From Siniperca chuatsi (Eukaryota; Chordata; Actinopteri; Centrarchiformes; Sinipercidae): a DNA stretch of 64,000 nt. The stretch's first letter is position 1. The number at the start of each line of letters is the position of its first letter. The position numbers and the translations under genes were made by a program. The notes under the pieces were generated by a model that saw only the letters and a program-made list of their open reading frames with translations, was not told the DNA's origin and did not search any database. Where the stretch lies: the NCBI RefSeq assembly GCF_020085105.1, contig NC_058052.1, positions 17,524,733-17,588,732 of the forward strand, written 5' to 3'. This document shows positions 1 to 13,611 of the stretch, one piece after another.

Positions 1-153
1 TAATCTTAATCTAGTAACTAGATAACTACTAACTAAAGCTATCAAATAAATGTAGTGGTGTAAAAAGTATAATATTTGTCTCCAAAATGTAGTAGAAGTA
101 GAAAGTATCATAAAATGTACATGTGTAAGTACTTAGTTACATTCCACCACTCT
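1..153 (+). mobile_element. 3' end of hAT-like non-autonomous element
   Basis: The sequence ends in GTACTTAGTTACATTCCACCAC, the terminal part of a very abundant teleost element whose other end reads CAGTGGTGGA. Further copies lie at 2365-2530, 20937-22089, 56847-57641 and 58992-60226. The left part lies outside the window. Confidence 0.65.
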
Positions 154-780
154 TTTTGGACCACTGGTGGGACTAAACATGCAATTTAAATATGTCAACT
201 TGGGTAGTGGAGAACTGTGATGGACATTTTTAATTTTTTTGTAAACCAAATGATCAATCGCTTAATTGAGGAAAGAATTGGAAGGTTAATCAACGATGAA
301 AATAATCCCTACTCTCAGCCCTAAACACAAACATTTTTTAATTAAACTTTAAATATGAGCTTATTCTGGTTAAAAACAAAAAAACACTACATTTACTCCC
401 CAGCTGACAGGTGCAGTGATCACCATTTTTATTTCAAATTAGACTAAACCGATCATGTGCTCTTCTTAGGTTTGCATTTTAGCCTAGGCCCAGTATTCAG
501 TGTGTTCATGCCACCCAAACTAATCATCAAATGTCTATTCTCAAAGCTAAGAATTAGGCTCTGCTACACCTTTAATGAGCTTACTCATAACATTGTCAAA
601 ACTCTCTCCTACTATGTTCCTAGAGGACAGGTAGAACCAGAGCTACCTATTTCTATTAGCATACACAGCTTCATTAGATTAAGTTGAGTGATCACTATGA
701 AGGAAATCATGAGGTTTTTACTGTCGAGGAAATACTTGATAGTAATTGGATGTGATTATACTAGTTATTATCATCATTAG

Positions 781-970
781 CCACCTGTACGGGTCTTCGC
801 GGACGACACAGCCAATCAAATAACCTCTCTTATCTCCATGGAAACGTGAGCTTTTGTCTCAGTTGCAATCAGTATTTAAAAGAGAACCGGTGTCAATTAC
901 AGCTCAGTGGATGTGACCAAAATACAACAAACTCATTCATTACAGCAGCTACGGCCAAGCAGGTAGCCTC
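781..970 (+). promoter_or_regulatory. Promoter-like cluster inside prkg1 intron
   Basis: On the plus strand, antisense to prkg1, an AGCCAATCA box (about 809-817) is followed by a TATA-like TATTTAAAAG (about 872-881). A GCAG|GTAG splice-donor-like site follows near 959-965. The spacing suits a polymerase II promoter with a short first exon. No downstream coding exon is recognised, so this could be an antisense non-coding RNA start or chance. Confidence 0.25.
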
Positions 971-2364
971 ATCATAGCAGAGCCAGGATCCATTCTGTTT
1001 CTGCAGCTCCTGTTTTGTCTGATCTTTAATTATCAGGTGCTTCTGCAACAAAAGCTAACTACTCTGAGGTTGATTAAACAGGAAGGCTGTGATATTTCCT
1101 GAAATATCAGTCTAGTCTCTAACTAGGGGGAAATAATTTATGCCCTATATGCTCTCACATTTTTTAAAATGTTATATTTGAAGTGAGAGCAATGATGTAG
1201 CTCACTATTATTCTATTTTGTATTGGTGTGGTTTACGTGTGCCTCATATGGTTACATGATAAACGCTGTCAGCCCTATGGCAAAAAGTTAATGATTAGCC
1301 TGCCAAGTCTCAATAAGAAATTACACTACTGCCTGAGCAGTGAACACTTCATTTGCTAGGAAAATGATGTACAATGTTGAGCTGACGCAGTTGTGTGTTT
1401 GACATGGCATGGGCTAATGCTTTTAACATTTGTTTTTTTATGCAAAATAAGTCAAGTCTAGGGACAGTTAGGGTGAAAACTGCAGGCAAGGGACACACTG
1501 GGACACGAGAAAGAGAAGCAAAAGGAAGACGAACACAAAGTGGAGTAGAAAACAGTTACAGGCAACAAGAGAGAGCTGACGATGTTCATTGAAGATAAAT
1601 ATGTTAAGCCTACCCTAAGGATTTGAAAATGGGAAATAATTAACCAAACATTTGGTATTTGTGGCACATGACCACTGTTGAATTGAAGCCCTATTTCCAA
1701 TTACACCACAGCTCTTTCTTCTATCGCTGTCAGAGAGGAAATCACAAAGCCCCTCAACAATTATTTCTCTTACAGATTTGTATCATGTGTTCCTCTCTTT
1801 CTGTCGCACTCAAGAGGAACCTATTCATCACGTCACTGTGACACTTGCTCATTTGTGACCTAGCATGACAAGTCACCTCTGGTACAATCGACTTCTCACA
1901 GCCTTCGTCACAGGGAGAGATTCAAATCTAGTCACTACCCATAGAATGGGTGACCGGTGTTCAGTAAAAGATTTTTAGACCGTCGGTGCAGCTTCTGGAG
2001 GTTCATGCCCTGGGTTTCTGTCAAAACTGCACCTGTTTCTTTTCCCTGTTTTCATCCACAACTCGTGGGTTCTAACAGAACACGGCGGTGCAAAAACCAA
2101 GGATGTGGTTTCTAATTTCTTTCATTGGTTGTAAGTGAATTAGAGATACAATCCCTGATTTTGTTACAGCATCCAATACTTCCCCAAATTCCAAAATTTC
2201 ATCTCAGGTCACTGTTGTACTGGCCACAGTTGTGTTTTGCATTTCATTTGCATTATGCCAGTTACATGTTACTGTAATAACTCTTTACATATCTCACCTC
2301 TCTCTCTCTGTAGTCTACAGATAAGGGCAACAAGTGACATCCTTCCTGCAACAGGGACTTTGAA

Positions 2365-2530
2365 CAATGGTGGAAGAAGTACTCAGATCCTTTACTAAAG
2401 TAAAAGTACCAATACCACAATGTAAAAATACTCCACTATAAGTCCTGCATTTAAAAAGCAAAATGTACTACAGAAAAATGACCCCAGTGACTATTTTATT
2501 ATATTACAGTAAGAAGCATTTTATTGTTGC
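2365..2530 (+). mobile_element. 5' end of hAT-like non-autonomous element
   Basis: It begins CAATGGTGGAAGAAGTACTC and continues with the AAGTAAAAGTACCAATAC block shared with the copies at 20937 and 56847. The 3' half is missing. Confidence 0.6.
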
Positions 2531-2573
2531 ACTGCATGAACACGCTCAACACCACAAGTGTGGATATTGGGAC

Positions 2574-2913
2574 AGACTGTAAGAGTCTACAGCCATACTA
2601 GCAGCTCTGTGAAATGCTAACATCAGCAGGCTAACATGCTTAGAATGACAATGTTAACATGATGATGTTTAGCAGGTATAATGTTTACCTTGTTCACCAT
2701 CTTAGTTTAGTGTGTTAGCATGCTAACATTTGCTAATTAGCACGAAACACAAAGTATAGCTGAGGCTGATGGGAATGTCATTTGTTTAGCAGGTATTTGG
2801 TCATAAAGTCAGTAGGATTCATCCTCTGGGACTATGAATATAAAATGGACCAAAGGGTTGGACCAACTGGCATTGCTATCTGGAGAGCCAGGCCGCTAGC
2901 ATGGCTAAAAAGT
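2574..2913 (+). repeat. Fish interspersed repeat rich in GCTAACAT motifs
   Basis: The stretch is dense in GCTAACAT and TTAGCATGCTAAC motifs, then AGCTGAGGCTGATGGGAATG and GGACCAAAGGGTTGGACCA. I recognise this as a frequent percomorph genomic repeat of uncertain class. No reading frame is retained. Confidence 0.5.
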
Positions 2914-4316
2914 TCAGTCTAACAACCCTTTTATTGATCTAGAAATACATCTATAGTTTTGTTTATATTATAGGTTATACAATGACACTTTCTCTAAGAC
3001 AGCAGTATTCATTTCCATCATAGTTGACAAAACACAGTAAAAGACCTCTGCTGGTGTACTGATCAATATGACTGAGTCATCTCCCTAATATAATAACCTT
3101 TAAAGTCACAGTTCTTAGATGTGCTGCAAAAGATTTTTGAATTCAGACCAAGTGACTCACTAAAGACCAGATGAAGACAGAAAGCAGCCATAACACATCC
3201 TAACAGAGACACTGCCTGTCTCTGGAGTCCTTTCAGATTTGACAAATCCTACCTGCCTCTGCTTAAAAGAGCCAAGTACCGAGTATGTTTTTACAGAATT
3301 ATAGATTTGTGGTAGAATTAAAGTAAAAAAAAAGTCTCTCTTAGTTTAGCAAAATTGCTGTCTCTTTATTTTAGTCGTACTTTCCCACAGATCTATTCTT
3401 AACAATGTTTGGCTGAATGAGGCATCCAGTAAATGTCTTGCCAAAGTAGATTGGCAATATGAAACAATAGGAGCAAAAATCAATATCAGCATTCTTCCTA
3501 GTAAAACATTAACCTTTAAATGCCACGGTCTATATACCAACCAACATGAGTCCCATTGTTCGGCCATGTTGTTTAAGTTTTGAGGAGAATTTCCACGTAG
3601 AAACATTTTGAATCCTTATTAGATTTACACACTGCCCATGCAACTGTATGTCAGAGTCAAGTGCAAGTTTTAAAGGTTTTAGAGAGGAAGCGATCAATAG
3701 TTGTAATTTATACGTTCTATATTTCTACATTTTAATCTCTATGTCTGTGAATGTCCAAGTTCAACTCTATATAATGATCAATTATAATGTGCAGGCATTG
3801 ACTGAGGCCATTTTCCCTGAGGTCAAATCTATTGTCAGGGACGCCGGCTCTTTGAACATTTTATAGCAGGATTGCTTGTCACAAATCATGTAGCAAAATG
3901 TCCTTTTACAAATCCGATCAGCGCCGGTATGGACGTTGTGCTGTTCATGTCATCAGAGCTCTCACACTCCGTATCACCAGCGCTCATTTAAAAATAAAAA
4001 CCACATGCTGAAACAATACTGCTAAAAAAAGATAGAACTCAGCAGGCACACAGCATCATACAAAATAAAATCAATAATAATCAATGGGACATGAGTGAAT
4101 CATACAGCATCACAAAGTGTTGTAGTTAGTTGAGTTTTAGTTCATCACTCTGCAGAACATGGGTTTCTGCCCTTTCATTTATTTTCCATTATTATCATGA
4201 CGTTGCTCTTGAAGCTTTCCAGACGCAGCCCTACAGATCCAGTTAAATCTAATTTATTACTTCTTTTTAGTGTTATTCTACTCTTTTATTTTACCTTTGT
4301 GCATGTGTGCTTTTAC

Positions 4317-4483
4317 CTTCCATGACGTAGACCAGTGAGCCCACATCGCCTTCCTTAATGATACAGCTATCCTTTCCATACTCCACAGGGTACATGCAGT
4401 CCACGATCTCTTGGATCTGCGACAGCTCCAGGTTCTTCATGAAGTCATTGTCCAAGATGGCCTCCTTGATCAGATCCTTAGAC
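4317..4483 (-). CDS. prkg1: prkg1 shared second coding exon (start of cGMP-binding domain A)
   Basis: The acceptor is TATCCAG before 4483 and the donor is G|GTAAAA after 4317, so the exon is 167 nt. It reads [29 protein letters not shown], then [19 protein letters not shown], essentially the vertebrate PRKG1 sequence. This is the helical lead-in and first beta strands of the high-affinity cyclic-nucleotide-binding domain. The domain continues in an exon beyond the left edge. Confidence 0.96.
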
Positions 4484-7400
4484 CTGGATACAAGGTGAAA
4501 CAAAATGAGACCATGACTGTACAAGCATTGACCTGCACAAACACAAGTTCATATGGCATTGGTGTTTCCTCATTGTAGAATAAGAGAGAGAAATTAGTAC
4601 AAGAGTGTATCTCACACACGCCTCAAACTAAAAACTTGGCTGAGATCAAAATGTTCTCTAAAATCCAGTGACGGATGTTGACCAGTTCAACAGGCATGCT
4701 TGTTTCTAAGGCAATTAAAGCCTCACTTAAACTGCACAGTAGCTTTTCAAAAACCATATCCTTGTCTCAAAGACGTCAAGGTGAAACATTTTTATTCCCT
4801 CCAAATGCTGGAACAAGTCAACAAATAGACAAAATCCATGCCTAATGGAAGCAGATTGTTTCCATTCATGGGTGCACTTCAGAAAGCCAAATCAGCCTTC
4901 AGACTGCGGAGTCATTAGGGCATTCCACAGTAAGTATTTTTTGCAATGACTATGCAAAGGAAGGGAGAAAATGTAATTATCTGTAAAGCTAATGTGCAGT
5001 CATTAAGGTGCAGCTCGGTGTACAGGTGAAAGAGCACTGGGTCAGGCGGGCTAAAAGGAAAAGCAGGGCAAATGGAATGAGTCAACATTATGAAAGGGGA
5101 CATTATGTCAAATTATCATTTAAATTAAGGAGTACACATTAGATGCTATTGGTGGACGAAGGAGAGACATTCGTTCATAAAAGGTGTCCATGTGATGACA
5201 ACAGGTGAACGAAGGCCAGAACACAGTGAGGGTTGAAACCGTCAAAGCGAGCGTCAGTCTGATCCCCTCTGACACAAAGAAGTGTCAAGAGACGGGAGAG
5301 AAATCCGACCAGATTCTAAACAGTGAGTCTAGGTCACTCATTCATTGAGTCATAGCATCACCAGAGTCTGAGTTGCTCAGCTGAGTGCTGCATGGCTGGT
5401 TTTGACAGAGTATCAGCTGGATGAATGAGGTTAATAATATGTATCAAGGTTAATCCAACAAGGAGTCCCCTCCTACTGAGAAGTCAAGCTTTTATACCCT
5501 AATTCATAAAAACGACAGAAAGCACTCTCTATCCCCCCTTCTAGTAGGATTCAAAAGCACTGGTGAACTGCCTCTTGCCTTTTTGTGCTCTGTGCCCTTT
5601 CAGAAACTGCTCACCTGAGGAGCTTATGGCTAAAAGAGCAAATAACCTGGAAGCCATTTATGAGGCAGTGCTCCCACTACACACAGGCTTCTCTGCCCTG
5701 CTGCCAGCCAGCAGCAATGCCCTACGCAAACCACACAACTACATTAACAAAACTTCAAGCACTAAAACTTCAATGTCTGCCGTGATGAAATATCAGCAGA
5801 TTTATTTACTGAGCACTATGCGCATGTCTGTGTTTTTAAAACATTTAAAACAACAACTTTTAAGGTCACGTGAATGCTTCTCCGTTAAATCTTGAGACAC
5901 GTTATCAAATCTGTGAAGAAACAGTATAACAGCAAAAAACTGCCAAAACTGTGAGAGATACCAATCTCCACTGAAAAGCAGCTTTCATGGAAATACACAT
6001 TTCAACCTCGGCCAGCATCTACAGATTTCAAGTGCATCATTTTTACACCATCAGCTGAATGGGTTTTGGCTTGAATCTGAAATAGCATCCTAAAATATAA
6101 ATAACATGGTTCTCATTATGTGTGTTTTGCATTCAACAGTCTGATGCATTTACAATTAGGGTTTCAAGGCCTGTGGAACAGCTCTCTGACAGCAGTGAAA
6201 CTTATGAATAAAAGTAATGAACTAAATTACTAAAGAACAACATTAGCTGGTTGTCGCAATCTATTGGAAAACACTGTTTACTCACTTAAAGGTGGGGTAT
6301 GCGATTCTAATCCAATACACGTCTTTTTGTCAAATTCAGCGAATACCTCCTCACGGTCCGCTAGCTGTCCGCTCCGGTGTTTGTACACAGCCCTGGCTCT
6401 GTAAATGGGAAATAAACAAAGTGGCTGCGACCGGGCCACACAACACTATTCCAGCCATGATTTGTGTGTCAGGTAACGTTAAATGACTTGCCCACCGACA
6501 TTCAGCTTACTTTCTAGTTTGCCAAGATATGCTGTTGTTGTGATATTAGCTATAGTAGCAGGAGAGTTGTGAGTATCGCTGTCTGGAGCTGCTGTGCTGG
6601 CTCTGGGAAACCGTCTCGTCCTCTCTGGCTGTTAGCTTCGCAGCAACAACTGTAGCAGATTGTAGTACTGTAGTAGATTGCTAACCCACAACCTAGCTAA
6701 CGTTAGTTATATTACTTGCTGTGTCGTTCTTCGCTCTATATCATGGTATTTGTGACGGTATTGGATTTCTCCAGAATCACATACCCCACCTTTAAGTCAT
6801 TTAAACAAAGTACAAACAAGTTGAACACAGTATTGTCCTTTCTCAGGGCTGTTTCTTACATTATATCTCTGGATTGATAAACTAATCTCAGTGACAGGTC
6901 AGAAAATCCTAGTATATTGCATTTTCTCCCTTGAAAAGCCATCCTGTGTTTGCATCATTATCCAAGACTTCCCTGTCATTTGTGGACATGCCTTTTTGAA
7001 TGTGTTTTGGAGAACTTCTCCTTTGTTAGACAATTTACAGATATGAGAAAGACGAAAGAGACAGTGGGGTAACAAGCATCCAAATGCTCAGGATTTTGAT
7101 TGATTTGAACCTAGGACAGTGCAGTTGCACCTCCATCAGAGCAACCAGGATGATCCAAAGTTTCCTCGTGAGATATTTTTCATTCTGCCCTTGAGAGTCA
7201 GAATAAGTTACTCCTGGGAATTGAAAAGAGAAGACTGAGGTGTTGCACCTATTTTTAAATTCCTACCCTGCAATCTATGTTCAGATGTGCACTGTGCTTC
7301 CCAAACCTCCTTCCATTTTCAGCAGAGATGGGATAAGGAGGAGAAGATGATTGATATTTAATATTGACAGCTCTAATTAGGTTTTAGGGAGTAAACCTTA

Positions 7401-9422
7401 ATGAATGAAAGGTGTGAAGTGCAGTTTTTTTTTCTGGACTGTGATGATCCTTTATTCAGTGATGCTTTAAAATAAGCTTAATTTTATGCATTTTATGCTA
7501 GCAGAACTCTGCATAATTAACTAAACCAACAGGACAAATTGGAAAGTTTTTTCAAAGTTGACCTCCAGTCCCCTGGAAATGTGCCTCATTGACATGTTTC
7601 TGTTACATTTATACCCAGGAGATTTCTGGCCTTTTCAACCCTGATTGGGACCCCCCGACTTGAGCCTCTGATGGCAACGTCTTCCAACCAGACCCTTAGA
7701 AAAACATCTGCCTTCCTCTCCTTTGAGAGGATGATATATTTGCCTTCATCCACTAGTGAAGTTTGGGGCTGAGCAGCCTTCCTTAAAAGGAGAAAATATG
7801 CTCTTTTAGGAGGAAAAAAGAAGAGGGGTGGCAGAAAAGTGAGAGAGCCTAACGGAAATAAGGCAGACAGAGGGAGAGGGATGGATAGCGTATGTGTAAG
7901 GAACGCTCTCTGGGCCTTGTAGAGATAAAGATAAAGTGGATGAGAATGAAAGAAAAATATATTTAACCAGATCCAACAGGCATTATCGCTACACTTCAAT
8001 AACCAAAACAAAATGAAAATATAATGGAGCTGTTTTTACCCCATGAGGGCGTATTTTATAAAAAAAAGAAAACCTCTTTATTCTCAATTGAGCAATAACA
8101 AAAGTTAGCGTCACACAAAAAGAAAATAACTCTAATTCAAATGAATTGCTCTGTATCTAGAGGAAAACATGAACTTCTGCAAGACGCTGAAGCACACATG
8201 TCCAAACAAACTGAATAATGATAATAATGCTGAACTAATAAGAGAACAGTCCAAACAAATTCAAGTCATTCTGCATTCAACAGTCTGTCTGCTTTTCAAT
8301 CATCATTTTTTATGCATATGCTTATTAGAAGAGAGATATTGAACAAAAATGGCATTCTCTGCCCGATGGAGAGTGTGAAAAGGTGTGGCAGACGCTCAGC
8401 AGAAAATTGAAGTTGCAGTTGAGAGGCTTTGATGAAAGTTAGTTTTCGGTTTCCCTGGGATGATTATCATCAGAAATCATGCAATCATTCAAAACCGCTG
8501 TCACTCATCACTTTGAATGTCAAATCTCAAACTACCCTTTTTCCATAGTAATAGATAATTGCATTGAAACTCACCATTGGCAGAGACATCACACTCTTCA
8601 TGTAGAGTTCGAAAAATGCAGGACAAAACTGATATTTTGGTGATCTTGTTTTTTTTTTTTTTTGCAAAAGCCTGAATATAACAAACTTCCCATCAAGGTC
8701 TCACTAAAAGCCTCTTTGGGAAATCTTTTAATGGAAATAGGCATGCACAGTGAGGATGAGGATGATTATCATAACGAAATGGTCACTCTATTGCATTTTC
8801 CTCATCTGCCATTCCAAGCCAGTGTCGAGGGTCTCACGTTTGTTTGCGACAGTGAACAAAGAAAACAGAAAGACACACAAGAAAAGATTGTGCTTTCTGT
8901 GTTTTTTCCAGCACACAGTGCTGACAGGTATAACAAAGACTAATGGCCTTTTTTTGCTCAGATAAATAATCCCCTTCATTTTTGAATCTTCTTTGATGAA
9001 ATCCTTGGAGCTTTGTTGGTTTGCTTGCGTGTCGACGGAATAATGAAATTCATATCTGACGCATCTGATCTCTCTGCAAAGTCTGAAAACAGCAGCATAA
9101 GAATAGAAACATATGCTCTAATGGATTTCAAAGTAGATATGTTAAGTGACTTGACTATCCCACTATGCATTTCAAAGCTGGATTTAGTTTTGAAAATGTA
9201 TTGATTATGTTCAATATGTCCACTTTTCAGTCTGCTTGCATATCTAAAGAGTAGATATTCCTCCTGTCCACCAGGGGGGTAAGTGTATTGATTCATAATA
9301 ACACAACCTTTAAGTTCAAATCCAACAGACAGGTGGATTATTTCACAACACAGGGCTATTTTAGTGCCAATTTCAGTTTAAGAACCAGACCTCTTGTTGC
9401 AGACCAAACTGGGAGTTTGAAA

Positions 9423-9472
<50 letters not shown>

Positions 9473-9791
9473 CTGTATACTAATCATAAGGTAAACATGC
9501 ACAGAGAGCCTGTTAAGACTGCCTGTCACTGAATCACAGCTTGTATAAAATAGGCACTGGTTCATCACACAGAGCCAGCTCACCAGCTCTCTAAACCTAT
9601 AATTCCCTGTCACTGGATGACATTTCATTTCTCTCTCATGTTATCTTATGATCAGGCTTATTGATGTTGAACACCTATTGTCACTGGGCTGCAGATTATC
9701 TTATTGATAACTGTCACTGCTGACAGTTTCCTGATATTTTTTTCTCTCAGTGTCATAGTTGACTGCACCATATCACATTTTCCTTACATCC

Positions 9792-9848
<57 letters not shown>

Positions 9849-10590
9849 AGAGCACCACCTCATCCATATGTGCTACAGGTGCAGTACCTGCTGCGACACA
9901 CGCACAGGAATCAGAAAGGTGACAAAGGGTGAAGGAACTCATACTGGAGCGCAACAGCCAGTACAAAATATGATTATTATCATTATTAAAAGTGAATATT
10001 ATGCGTTTATAGTTTGGACACCTACTGTGGGCTTTTGGGGTAGAAAGGTAGGGTGACATGGCTAAGATCCTGGATGTCGAAGGCAGTGGGTTCGGCCGAA
10101 ATTGCCTGCCTCTTCGTCCGCTGCTGCTCGTGCAGCTCACTCTGCTTGTGGACCTGCTGGGTTGCCGGTTTGATAACGGAGCGGTATTTGTCCAGCTCGT
10201 TCTGTAGTCTCTGTATAAGCTCATCTTTCTGGTCGAGCTCCAGTTCCAATTCGTCGATGAGCGCGTCCCTTTGTCGCAGCTCCTCAATCTTCTCCTGGAG
10301 TGCGTACTGGAGGTCGCGCAAGGTGCCCATTTCAGTTGGCTGCAACGAGCGACTTCCAATAAGTTTATCGAAAGGTGCGCAGCCGAGTCTTTATCCTCTC
10401 TCCTCTACCACGCTGCTCATAAACTTTATCCGGCATGAACAGCTTCAGAGGATGCAGCCCCTGTCTCTCCTGAGGGGGATTCCTCGCCGCTGTCCGTCAC
10501 AAGCGGATGTTGGGAATTTAAGCGAAGGTATGTTCGGTTGCCGCGATTGCCAAGGTGAAAGCGTCTCAACCACAATCACGCAAAGTTTGC

Positions 10591-10625
<35 letters not shown>

Positions 10626-13578
10626 CTCCCTCCCTCAGCGGTGTGACAGCGGAGGACCGTCCTCCCCGAGTGCGTCAGTCTGCGACCCGGAGAGAGCGCA
10701 TGGCGAGAAGGGCGCCTACAGGAATCTGTGGCACAGTGCAGTCTGCCACTCCACAGAGCCGTGCTCGACTCACATGAATAATGGACTCAGTGAGAAAGCC
10801 ACTGCTCGCAGAATCATGTCATCGTACCTCAGCAACTCGCCCTGAGGCTGCTCAGTTACAAATAGATGAGCACTGGAGCCTTAATGGAAGTTGAGGGTGA
10901 TGGAAACTTAATGAACCTCAATGTTAAAATAAACAACGCGTTTCTCATCTATTGGAGAAGGAGCTGCTGCTGCTTGTGTTGTGTTGGACTACTTGCGAAT
11001 ATTAGAAAATATAGTGTGGAATCCAGTGGTTTATTTGAACCCAGATGATGATTTAGTAAGCAAATAATGTATGTTAAAGGGGAAATGAATAATTCCACTT
11101 TTCCAAAATCCCTCTCCCGCATCTATTCATTTAAGTGGAGCAAGTAAAGGTGCTAAATGCAAAAAATGACAGTCTTACAGATTGTCAAACAGCAGCAGCA
11201 GCAGCAGCAGACATGAAAATGCCACAGCTACTGAGGCTCACGACTCTCCACAGCAGCTCCACATTCCTCATCTAATTTTGTGTTGTGTGTGGACTCTGAG
11301 CTGCTGGTGTCTGTTCACATTATCCCAATGAGTCATGTGAAGCTCAATGAGCAGCATTTGGCCTCATGGCTCTGGACAAATTCAGAGGAGGATAAACTGC
11401 CAAGGACAATCTGATAGGATGTGGAGTCACTGAGGCTACAACAGCAACTGCTGTGCTGAGAGTGGGGGGGGGCTTACAGTGAGCGGGTTGAACGAGATTT
11501 CTTTGGCTGTAAGGATAGGTGTTTTGGTGTGGTGGTAAAAAGCATCTTTTTACCTGACAGAAAGCATGTAAACAACCCTGGACAGAGACAGCTGGTCTAA
11601 TGAAAGAGCACAGTTGCCCTCTTGTGGTGGCTTAAAGCATCAACTCAGACAAACAACAACAGGGTGGCATGCTTCTGCTCTGCAACATGTCCCAACACTT
11701 AATCCTACAATGTTGTATGTATCATTACATTAGTGGATGACTGAGCAATGTGTTTAGGAAGTAGGTTGTTTGTACTGTGTGTAATGAACAATTAGTTCTG
11801 TCATTGCAAATACTAACATGTACAGTGGTCATATGTGCAATAAAAGAAAACAAATGCCCATCAGCAGCTTAGCAAACAATGCTAAACCTGTTTTCAGCCA
11901 TCACAGAGATTAAAAAAAGTATACATTTCAGCTTTAAACGAGGTAAAGCAACTGCGAGGAACACCTGTTCAACAAACAATACAGTTAATTGTTTGATTAA
12001 TCCATTAAAATAATAGCTTTATATTGGTTTTCCCCCCAAATATTTTTTATTGCAGACAAACACCCAAACTTATAATAAAGCCCAGGCAGCCTTTTTACGC
12101 TGAGCTCATTAAAAACCATCATATTTCCTTTATCTTTGTCAAGGGAAGGGCGCAGGGCACACAGCTTGAGCAGCAGCAAAGTTTCCTTCATATCAGGAAA
12201 CTGCAGGTGCCTGGAGATTTTCAGGTTGTCTCCAGTCCAGTGTTTGCATCCCCACATCCTCCCATCATCAAAAGGCACTCCCGCTGCCCTTCAAAGCACC
12301 TCTGGGCTTTAAATTTCACCTCTCTAACCATCCAGCTCAGCCCTTTTCCTATGCAGATCAATAGAAAGAGGATCCGTTGCTCCATGCTGCGGTAATCCGA
12401 TGAGCGCGGCAGGCCGCCGGCTGGTGCCACGTCCTGACTCTAATGGGGGTCACACCGTCTCCGACCCCGTGGCGGCCCAGCGGGCACGGCGGCGCAGGTG
12501 GACGCCCTCCTCCAGACACCGGTGGCACCGAGAGCAATCTCGTCATCTCACCGGTGCTTTTCACAAATGCAAACAGGTTTACTTCCGTTTCACTACACAG
12601 AGTCTATGGCCACATATACGGCCCATTCAAGCACTTATTGTACCTCATCAGCTGACGCATAATTTGACCATTTTTAGAATGAACTCTGGATCTATTGAAA
12701 GGCTGAGAGAAGATGATTAGTATACTTGACTATTTTTGTCTTGAATATTGCTTGTTAGTCAATATTTCTCAATAAACCCGGGCCATTCATGACCTCCATA
12801 CCTCATTCTCAAGTATTTCATTTTTCTTGCCTCAGGACTCTTTGTGTGGACTTTTGTGTTTGTTTGAAGGCACACTGATGAGTCAATTAGTGCAAACGAG
12901 GACCTGCCCGGTCTGCAGTTTATTAATGCAAATGAAGACTGGAAATTGTCTAGCCATCTTAATAAAATTAACCCCATTGTCTATTTCATTAATTGAGTCC
13001 GCAGAGTGATTTCTGTTTGTGTGTGTGCGAGTGATATCAATACATTAACAGATGAAGACAGAGAGGGTCAAACATTTTCCTGGGAGTAATATTAGCAAAA
13101 TCAAGCTGAACAGACTGAAAGTAAGTAGAAGTGTGAGATAGGCCTACTAACAAATACTATTCAGATACAGGCCTCATATGAAACCCTCAAACTCAGGACA
13201 ACCATGCTGTGAGGCTAAAACGAGCACCTAAAGGTGATGAAGGAAGCATATGGTCAAACAAAGCCTTTTCTAATGGAGTATTAAATATCCTCAGACATGC
13301 ACTTCGGATCCTCAGCGTTCAGCTACTAAAAGCCAATAATGCATCGCACTTCCTCCTGTCTGTGTCCTGTGGGACTGCCATGATGGATCTAATCAATTAG
13401 GAGCTCTTTCTGAAGCTCGCCTTGGAGCTGCGTCATCGGCCCGCAAGAATGAAAGTGCTCGTCCATTCATGGCAAACGTCTCCATCTCCCGTTTAGAAAA
13501 AAATAGAAAAGGTAGAAAACAGACAGAGAGAAAACAACGCGTTGTGTGGAGGTAGGACACTGAAGTGCCACAAGAAAC

Positions 13579-13611
<33 letters not shown>

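Larger units (their letters stand above)
1..4316 (-). other. prkg1: prkg1 intron after shared exon 2 (continues off the left edge)
   Basis: No coding exon is visible. The stretch holds the tail of a hAT-like element (1-153), a promoter-like stretch on the plus strand (about 781-970), the head of another hAT-like element (about 2365-2530) and a common fish interspersed repeat (about 2574-2913). The remainder is AT-rich and otherwise unremarkable to me. Confidence 0.7.
4484..10025 (-). other. prkg1: prkg1 intron between beta exon and shared exon 2
   Basis: No coding exon is recognised. The intron contains a TTAA-flanked element (6290-6791), a GA tract and a GT tract, with otherwise AT-rich sequence. 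Short open frames near 5563-5895 and 7586-8011 show no family resemblance. Confidence 0.7.

Noticed and set aside
9784..10359. A 191-residue minus-strand open frame over the prkg1 beta exon
   Set aside because: It is a shadow of the beta exon in another frame, extended by the CA microsatellite into a His/Thr run.
10053..10646. A 197-residue plus-strand open frame
   Set aside because: It is antisense to the conserved beta exon and extended by a CT tract. The Ser/Cys-rich composition is typical of a shadow frame.
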